Shown here piece by piece: positions 55,730-64,000 of a stretch of 64,000 nucleotides of DNA. The stretch covers positions 3,038,001 to 3,102,000 of the forward strand of contig SPDT01000005.1 in assembly GCA_008477525.1 (NCBI GenBank). Reading direction: 5' to 3'. Below the pieces are notes generated by a model. It searched no databases. It had not been told where the DNA came from and saw nothing but the letters and a program-made list of their open reading frames with translations. The first letter of the stretch is position 1. Every line of letters starts with the position of its first letter. Position numbers and translations under genes: made by a program. The stretch comes from Hypomyces perniciosus (Eukaryota > Ascomycota > Sordariomycetes > Hypocreales > Hypocreaceae).

Positions 55730-56164
55730 CAGTCTACCCCTGAATGTTTCATTAGCGTGTACTTTGACCCGTTTTTGTAGAGGTACGTACCCTTCTATCA
55801 ATCGCCTACAAGTAAATTGTAAATTACTAATACAGTTAAGATAATAATATTTAATAGAAAATTGGGAATAATTATAAATAAATAGAAGAATTATAAATAA
55901 CTTAAAAGAATTAAAGGTTTTAGCCTTTTTGCATTAATTAATATATATACTTATATTTTTAAAAATAAGTTATTGTTAAGGCTATAAGCGGTAGTTACAT
56001 TCTTAAAGATCAGTACTTTTAGGTACATAGAAAACCTTGCCTTAACATATTCTTTATCTTTAAGATCTAGTCCTTTAAAGTACTATTTATCGCGGGGAGG
56101 GCTTTTTATTGGCTAAAAACCGGCTAAGAGGTACACGCTAATGTTTCATTCAGGGGGTAGACTG
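55730..56164. mobile_element. MITE-like element with inverted termini (Tc1/mariner type)
   Basis: An AT-rich element of about 435 bp. The left end starts CAGTCTACCCC, then TGAATGTTTCATTAGCGTG; the right end is its inverted copy, with one extra C and with TTT replaced by AAA in the middle. Similarity extends about 33 bp and weakly to about 50 bp. Both sides are bordered by TA (55728-55729 and 56165-56166), the target duplication of Tc1/mariner and pogo/Fot1 elements. The interior is extremely A/T-rich, has short AATTATAAATAA-type internal repeats and encodes nothing, so it is a non-autonomous element, perhaps also A/T-biased by repeat-induced point mutation. Confidence 0.82.
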
Positions 56165-58083
56165 TAAGACGGAGCAACGGGCGCGCAACGCGAAATGAGA
56201 CGAGAGTCCCGAGTAGTTCGCGGGGGAGGCAACATGGATTGCATCGGGAAGGGATCTGGCGTGAGTAACCGAATAGCCGATGAAGGCGGTTGTGGGAAGG
56301 TTATTTCTTATTTCTGTATGACAGATTTGACAGCGAGGTTACACAAAGCGCCAGCCTCGCAGTTGTGTTTCTATTACTTGCGTGTAAGAAGGTATGCGGC
56401 ACGAGTGAGTCAGTAGGTAGTATCAATGTATGGGCGTTATCTACTCACACTCATCTTTACACGCACACGCAAAATGACTGGCTCCGAAGATCTTTGTGGT
56501 AAAAACGTCATTATTTGTGATGTTAGTATTTGCGATCTACTAATCGGGCTTCAATCCGAGTTCTCTCGCTTAGGTGAGGGAGGGAGATTTTGAGAGATCG
56601 TCCATCAGCAATGCCTTTTCTGGTGATCCCCCCACTGTGTATCCTTTTTTAAGGCCGGTTTCAACCCACTGTTCGGCTTACCGTTTTGTTGACAGGTGTA
56701 CTTTGTACGGAGGAATATTTGGTTACATACGGAGTTATTGCTGACAAGGGCATGCGGTTGGGGCGGTTGGTGTGAGCCAGTGATGATCCGTGAGAATGTG
56801 AGAAACCAAGTTTGGGATATTCGAGTTGTCAGAATGATGAGAAGCCACCCGGGTGCCTTACATGAGATGACGATGCTTGCCACTACGGAGTAATGGCAAT
56901 GATATGAGATCCCCGCATCCAATCCGTGAGTGCCACGGCTTGATTTGACTGTGAATGACGAGATACTGTGAACCATCATCACCCGCTTCCCCCCGCCTCG
57001 GTCAGAGTGAGGATGCCCAAATCAGGTTCCATGAGGTCGATCAATCAACCAAAGGGGACGACAGCAACCCAAACAGAGCGACCTGAGACACGCATATAGA
57101 CGAAAAGGGATGTCAAAATGATGACAACAGCATATGAACCCCTTGCATTGTAAGTACATAGATGTTTGAAACCTACATACGTGTGCAAGGTATAGCGCAG
57201 GAGTTATAAGGTAGGAGTCCCATGCGCATTGCATGTGAGACAGAATGATGCAAACCGACTGGCTCAGAAACGGTGACAAGCAGCTCAGCACGCGCATGCA
57301 TGGAGTGACCGTCGTCGAAACGAGAGGCAAACGTTTATAACGCTGAATTTATTAATGAACATGGATGCCGACCCTGCCCACTTACGTACCTACATACAAT
57401 ACGGAGTACATGTGTGATGTCCATCCATGATGTTTTTTTTTTCAGGGTTCTACAGCACTTGCATAGTGTCCACAATAGGGCCATGTGCTGTAACCATTCA
57501 GGACAGCCGTGGTGGCGGCGGCGGCGACGGCGTTTATTCTCTAACCGACCTGGATTGATGAGGTCTTTTTTCATTGCCCTTCTCCAAGACAAATTACACG
57601 ACATTTGACGCCATATGGATGTGCACGTTCCGCGAGAGATTGATGTCAATTGGCAGGGAGCTAGCATTTCGATATTGCAATCCTGGCTGCTTGTACGGAG
57701 TACGGAGCACTACTATACTACTACTGGTTGACGGGTATGTACATGAACGCTTCCTAGCGCGCGCCACATCGGGGAAATGCTCTAGAAAAGGGCTTTTCTC
57801 GTTTTTCTTACTCTGCTGTCTTTCTCTGATATGCAATCAACCAGATCGTGCTGCTGCTGTCCGTTGTCAATGGCCGAGGCGTCTACGGAGTACACTCCGT
57901 ATAGCTTCGTATTACATACTACGCACTCGTGCATACTGCATAGGTAGGTACTCGCACAAATTTGCCAAGAGGTCCAAATCACCTTATGATTACGTGCGCC
58001 GCGACAATCTTCCAAGCGAGGATCCCTCCCAAGCCCAAAAAAAAAAGGATGCGCCAACGTAGCATCGGAAAAGCAGCCTCAAC

Positions 58084-58103
58084 TTTTTTTTTTTTTTTTT
58101 TTT
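58084..58103. repeat. Poly-T run
   Basis: About twenty consecutive T, on the plus strand, after an A-rich run at 58038-58047. Confidence 0.9.
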
Positions 58104-58648
58104 CGCCATGGGATTTTCACATTACAACATCTGCAGGCGACAATTTCGGGTTTCGCACTCCATTCTCCATCTGTGGCGAATGGGTGGGAGGGGAGGCATG
58201 CGTTCTCTCCAAGAAAAAAGGCCTCACCGAGGTGGGTATCGTATGCTTGGGTGCTGCAGGACTCTTTGCCGTTTCGGGTTGATTTACCCTTGCCACGCGC
58301 CAATATAGAGATACATGAGAGCTGAAATCGCAACAGTCTTGGTCAGATGCAAGCAATTGTCATGTCGAAAGAGACGCAAATGGTATATCATGTGCATCAA
58401 GGTCAACTTGGCGGGCGGGATGTGGCACGGGTCCACCCGCCGCTTGCTCCGCCCCCTTTTCCCTCGCTCTGTATTTCGTATTTTCTCCCTCTATTTTGCC
58501 TAGGCATGCGCTCAGGGGCCTGTCATGATACGAGGCCCTTTCACCAGCGCTTTTGGATGAGGGACGATTTCTTTGTCGGGTCCCCCATACTCGTAGGTGA
58601 TTTGCAGGCTTGCAGAGCAGGGGCATCGCATCATCGTGTCGTATCGGC

Positions 58649-58681
58649 CGCCTCCGTCTCCGCCTCCGTCTCCGCCTCCGC
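58649..58681. repeat. CGCCTCCGTCTC 12-bp tandem repeat
   Basis: Nearly three copies of a 12-bp unit (CGCCTCCGTCTC) in tandem. It creates Arg- or Ser/Ala-rich readings in open frames on both strands, which are therefore not evidence of a gene. Confidence 0.85.
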
Positions 58682-61600
58682 ACGTATCGGTGGTCCTCCG
58701 ACTAGTCGCCGATCCGGGGGAGCTATGATGGGCGGGCCATCGATTCCGGGACCCAGTCTCAATCAATATGCTGACACCCCTCACATGAATGCGACATGAT
58801 TGATAGGAGAGGGAAACCCAAAATACTACCTACCTACCTACCTACTCCTACGAGTACTATGCAGAAAAGTTCCAAGACATGCCGGAATCTGCGACTCGGA
58901 TCACGGGCCCATCAGTTACGGATGTCCTCTGATCAGCCAGCCAAAACGCCAGAATGGGTGACGTAGGACGTCGGGAGGTTGTCTTCCGGGAGTGACACCC
59001 CGACTTGCAGAAGGGACTAACCGCAAAAGTTATCGGAGCACTGTACTCCATACTCCGTATAGGTTCCCTAAGCTAAGGTACATATGTACTTACATACATA
59101 CGTACGAAGGACATACATAGAGTCTGCTACTAATGCCTAGAGATGCGCATAATATACTACACTGCCCCATTGACGGCAGTTCAGAATATTGCTGCCTGTT
59201 TTCGGTTCCAATTTGCCTGTGCGTGCGGGCATGGCCGTTTCTCTCGGAGTGCTCCGTGCCATCCTAGGTGGCGAGATGGCGGCTACGAACGTGTGTGGTC
59301 TGGGGGAAGCCTCGATAAAGTTCGAGATCTGTCTAGCTGTCCTTGGCTACACATGGGGGCCATACAAGGTTCCAGACCATGAATGAAAAAAAACATGGAG
59401 GGTTGAACATTCATGTACCATGAATGTATGCACCCCCCCTGATTGGCTTCGTGGACGAGTACGCGCGAGTGCGTCAAGGGGTGTGTCATGCCAGCATCGG
59501 ATACGCGCACACATGAGATGGGTGAAATCGAAAGATGGGATGGGATGCAAACCGGAATTGCCTATTTCGTGCTATATTGGAGGGATCCAAATTTTTGCAA
59601 GGTTCAGTCAAGCTTGGCTCAGTTGAAGAGCGAGATGAGTCGAAAAGGATGAAGAATGGGGAAATAATCGGATGAAGGTTGAAAGCTACATTATGTTACC
59701 TTCGGGTGAAGACTGTTACCTCATTCAAGACATTATCATGTAATATGTACGACCAACACTGCGTGGGGAAACCAAATTCCTGGCCTGGTTATTAGTAGAT
59801 AGGTATGTGATGAGTTGTTGAAGGACCAACTTCGAAGGCAACCAAGCATTGAGAATGAATATCGAAAACATGCACACCATCTGCCATCCCTTGTCTGGTA
59901 GCTACAAGCTTTGTACCGAGGCCTAGGGAGTTACACACTTGACAATTGCCCAATTGGGGACTCTAGCTGGCCATTGTGCATTGCGGTATCCCTGAAACTG
60001 CAGGACATCGGGGTCCCAGCCGGACTGATCGGCGGTTCGTGCGGAGCACATGGGACTGAGGTTCTAGAGTCTGTCCAGCTGAATGCAACGATCCAATGGT
60101 CCCATGCTGCCGAACATCAAATGCCATCAAAGGCCTTCAAGACAGGCACTTCACGTTGGCCATGCAGGAAGGGTGCAGGGGAACCTTGACGGAGATCTAT
60201 CTCAATGAGAGAGAGGGGGAAGGGGGGGGGGGCATGTGCAGCACGAGATGGAGGAGGCGAGGCCCTCAGCTACGGAGCACAGCCGTCGTGTTCGCTGGTA
60301 AAGACAAGACGACAAGACCTGAGACGCACCCTTCATCCTTGACTATTCCAGGTATATCCAAAGCCGCCGTCTATGACCGGATTTAGATAGGCCAAAAAGG
60401 CGATGCGAGGTTGCACGGCATTTGCATGCGACAAGGGCCCGCAGCGGACAAGCTGCGACATCTACAATATCTATCCCACCTGGGCGAGTTGCGCTGCAAG
60501 AGAGCCGCTGAAGACATGTGCCAACCCAGCATTAATTAAAAAAGATACTTGGAGCGTCCATTGACGGCTAGTCGTCAACACAGCGAGCACGGAAGTGTGC
60601 TCCGTACCTTATTTATAACTGTTTGAAGAACACCCCTCAGCTTTGGATGAATGGGCGAATCAACGAACGGGGCCTCTGCTCCGTACAAGGGTTCGCTGTG
60701 CTGGATGCTAGGCAGCTCAGGGGTGGTGGGACCAGAGCATTTAGTGGCTCATCTGCCCTGGAGACTTTCGCCACCCAAGCTCCCTCCCTTACCCTCCATC
60801 TCGCTGATGCCGCTGCTAGATGCTGTAATGGCCAAGACGGATCTGCTGCGAACGCCTCAGACTGCGACTCGGGAACTCTCGAAAAGGGACTCGTACTCCG
60901 CATGTGTGGTTGTTTCGTCCGATCCCTTTCGGTGAAATGCGTTTCCCGACATTGCTTTTCCCGACATTGCTGGGATGGAAGCGGACATCATCGTCTGCCT
61001 CCCTGATGCAATCATTCAGCCGCACTCGTTATTCTCCGTGTCGTCGACGACGTTCAAGATGAGTGCGCGTTGCCTCTTTATACGGATCCTGAGATCCATC
61101 AAGCCGTCATGAAAACAAAGCCATGTCCACTACTCCGTACAAACTAGTAGCATATAAGACTACAAGTCAGGTTGCTACGGTCAAGGGTCCATGCTTGAAC
61201 ATGGATGCGGATCTACTCACGTAATCCAGGTGAGACAGGACAAGAAATAAACCAGCACTGATCTTGCCAGTCATCCATCAGTCAATTACCAAATCGAGTC
61301 TCCAAGTCCTTGTGAATTACGCCGATTTGAAGCTTGCGTATTGGCAGCTTCATCCCCCCCTTGCAAGCTTATGGGTGCACACACATGCTGGCATTGCTTT
61401 CTCCGTCTCTTCTGTGGGCGATCGACAAACTGACAGATACGAGGCAAGCTCCAGGACCTGGTCTCCAGACAAGGTAAACCCCAGTGCAATCATCAACAGT
61501 GGCTGCTGCTTAAAGAGCCTCATCCCTTTCTTTTTCCCACAGGGAATGCTAGTTAGTGTGTCGAACGACTGCAAGATTCTGCTCATGTCCGAATAATCAC

Positions 61601-64000
61601 CCTCGAGTCGAGGCCAGCCTGGGGAGCGACCGGCACTTTGACCCGACGGCACTGCAGATCTCGATGCTAGTCGTGTAGAGAGAGGACTGGCATCTATGGC
61701 TTGCGAATCTGGTCAAGGCGGCTCGGCCAGCTCAGCCAACTCAACGCCAAACAAGCAGGAGGGCTCAATTGTGGTCGCTTGTCCCGGGTGGCGTCCGTTG
61801 AGGCGTTTTCAATTTCCCGGGACCGTCCGTTGCTTTCCAAATCTTTCCCCGATGACATGTTGTGCGTCCTCCGAATGAACAGACAGAGTATGTAGAACAG
61901 AGACATGGCCATGTTTATGGACTGCTTTGCGCCAACCCTACCAAGTCATACAGAAACAATGCATGAGAAAGCATGACAGGAGATTCTTACTACACTCTGT
62001 GGAGTGATTGAGGTAATTTTGCCGTTCTTACAAGTTATTCCAGCAATAACCGTGCTCACTCCGTTGTCAGAATCCTAAAACTAGCTTAAGACTGACATGA
62101 TCAAGACGGTAGATGGCCTCATACTGGTCGGTACATCCGCTCGGCGCAATATGCTGGTCATGGACAATACGCGAAAGAATTTTTTTTTCCCTCTAATGCC
62201 AAGGGGTTCTGCGAGTGTATGCCCGACGGCGTCCTAACTAAGCAGGGTTTCGTGCCGATATCGTGGAAATATCCCAGGCGCAACCACTTCGCAGCTGGTA
62301 ATTGCTTACTACACTGCAGCTCTTGGTAGCCTCGATGCAAAATTCTGCACTATTCCAAGGCCTTTCCTCAAGGCTTGTCTTATCACTTTTCTCAAATCGT
62401 GTTTGGCTTATTGTCCGAGGTAGCTTAGACGGCATTCACCGATACTACGACACATATAGTAAGTTGGCGAGCTGCCCATGGGGGTAAGGGCGAAATATTC
62501 CATGTTCTTGGAACTTTTGGACCCTTCTTTGACCATTGGTGAGCGATTATGAGTTGCAGAGTTCTCTGTCCGAGCAATAAGTCGTTGATCCTGCGTCAAC
62601 TCGGGCCCTCTTTCGCTCCACCACTGACTGTTTCGGCATGGCGAACAATGAGTAGACCTTTCCTGACATCAGAATGGAGCCTTTCTTCGTAAACCTCAAG
62701 GCCAGGTAGAGGAAGCACTGTCCATCCTATGCCTTCATACATACGACGACTATCGTGCGTTGAAGCGTTTGGGCACCCTTGAGTCACCGAGGCAAGATGT
62801 CGTCCGGTCTCACCTAAGTCGAGTCCTACTAAGCCGAACGGTTGCGGATCCATTGGTTAGAACTTCTGAAACCCTAAGCATCTTTGTGATCACAGACAAA
62901 CGGATTTCTGCTGTCCATCCCCAGACCTATTTCATTTTCATCCACAATCCCATCCCCCGCTTCGCATGCGCTTCGCGTCCTCCTGAGCTTCTCCCAAATC
63001 CGCCTCCTCTTTTGTTCTGGAAACGTATGCGGCACGCCTTGGGTGCTTGGCCTCCACTGCCACCCTTGCAAGGTATCTTAGGTGAGGGCTGAGTATTCAT
63101 CCGTCGAGGCGCACGCTTACACATCCAACCTATGGCAGCAGAACCTTAGACCGTGCTTGTTCGCAGAACTTTTCTACATCTGTCCTAACCACTGACTGCG
63201 TCCATCACCAAGGTGGTGTCCCGTCTGCTCCCGCGATTGGGGCTCAGAACCAAGGTTGTGCGTGTCCTGCAGCGATCCTGCAGGCATCTGCATTGGGAAA
63301 GCCGGTCATAAGCTCACCCTCCCTCCCTCCGCACATGCGTTGCAAGACGCACTGGGCAAACAACGGCCACCTCCCCTCTTGCGGATGCGCCGCGTCTCCG
63401 ACGCGGCTGAGACGACTTATATCGCCGGTCGGGAGTTGGGGTCGATCTGGTTACCCTTTTGAGACCGCCCTCTCATTACCAACGTTGGAAAAAGTGGCAT
63501 CACGACCGGAACAACAGCATCACAAACGGTTGGCATTTGCTCGACTCGATGCAAACTTCAGATGACGGATGAGAACCGTACAGAGGAGTTGTCAAGGTTA
63601 CCGGATAGGCTCCCAATCCCAGCACTTTGGACCTGCGTTTCATGCCGCTGATCATAACTCTACTTAAACCCTGGTCTCCCCAACGGTGTGGAGCCTTCGG
63701 TTCTCTCACTACTTGACTACCTACTACATACATACACCGAGCTCTACGGGTGTACAAATCCTACTTTTGCGGTGATCAGTTAACTAAACCGCCCGAAGGG
63801 TCAGTATCAGATATACCTTACCACCTCAACTGCATACACCCTCCATCATTATCACCGATCAAGCAACAGAAACAACAGATATAACAGATCGCCAACATCA
63901 CTACCGACGTCACCGTCCGCACCCACACTAATCAAGTGTTGTCCAAGTCCCGAAGGAAGCGGCGTCCCCGCCCAGGTGTATCTGCAGATTGTGGCGCCAA

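Larger units (their letters stand above)
56167..63999. other. Gene-poor right flank, 7.8 kb
   Basis: No gene was recognised. It has scattered dispersed motifs (56727, 56885, 57401, 57694, 57884, 59051, 61131), a poly-T run, a TACC run near 58826, and a 12-bp repeat. Open frames reach about 150 codons at 58347-58799 but include the 12-bp repeat and look random. The last 300 bases (CA-rich, with CAACAGAAACAACAG words) resemble a fungal leader or promoter, so a plus-strand gene may begin just beyond the window. Confidence 0.45.

Overview
This window is nuclear DNA of a filamentous ascomycete (Pezizomycotina; probably Sordariomycetes/Hypocreales, although the order is an inference). The signs are short spliceosomal introns (about 50-120 nt, several with CTAAC/CTAAT branch points), a fungal signalling mucin (Msb2), a fungal rhodopsin-domain (SAT4/PTH11-type) membrane protein, a PHO80-like cyclin, a fungal bZIP factor, ER sulfhydryl oxidase Erv2 and proteasome subunit beta-1.

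I support thirteen protein genes. From left to right they are: acetamidase/formamidase (-, 495-1511); an acetoacetate-decarboxylase-fold protein (+, 5801-7042); a PHO80-like cyclin (-, 8419-10064); proteasome beta-1/Pre3 (-, 13435-14417, six exons including a 15-nt exon); Erv2 (-, 14894-15606); Msb2 (+, 20922-23249); a seven-helix rhodopsin-domain protein (+, 26403-27964, six exons); a class II aldolase/adducin protein (+, 30055-31195); a mitochondrial-type 2OG-Fe dioxygenase (-, 35520-36695); an uncharacterised tubby/LURP-like protein with a myristoylation-type N-terminus (-, 38476-39159); a HAD hydrolase (-, 39748-40515); a thioesterase-like alpha/beta hydrolase (-, 42425-43535); and a bZIP transcription factor (-, 50197-52073). 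Exon joins were worked out by hand from splice sites, reading phase and family conservation.

The genes are mostly unrelated housekeeping, signalling and metabolic functions, and nothing indicates an operon or a biosynthetic cluster. Gene density is low, with long non-coding blocks at 1.5-5.8, 15.6-20.9, 43.5-50.2 and 52.1-64.0 kb. These blocks carry microsatellites, pyrimidine tracts, a degenerate minisatellite, probable gene debris and an AT-rich element of about 435 bp with inverted termini and a TA target duplication (55730-56164), which looks like a Tc1/mariner-type MITE. The strongest unexplained pattern is a short dispersed motif family, TAC-NNA-GTA (mainly TACGGAGTA and TACGAAGTA), found dozens of times between genes and in none of the exons I could assign.

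I found no clear tRNA or rRNA gene, no CRISPR array and no convincing new multi-gene system. The most useful curiosities are two GC-AG introns in unrelated genes, the 15-nt exon in the proteasome gene, the MITE and the dispersed motif.
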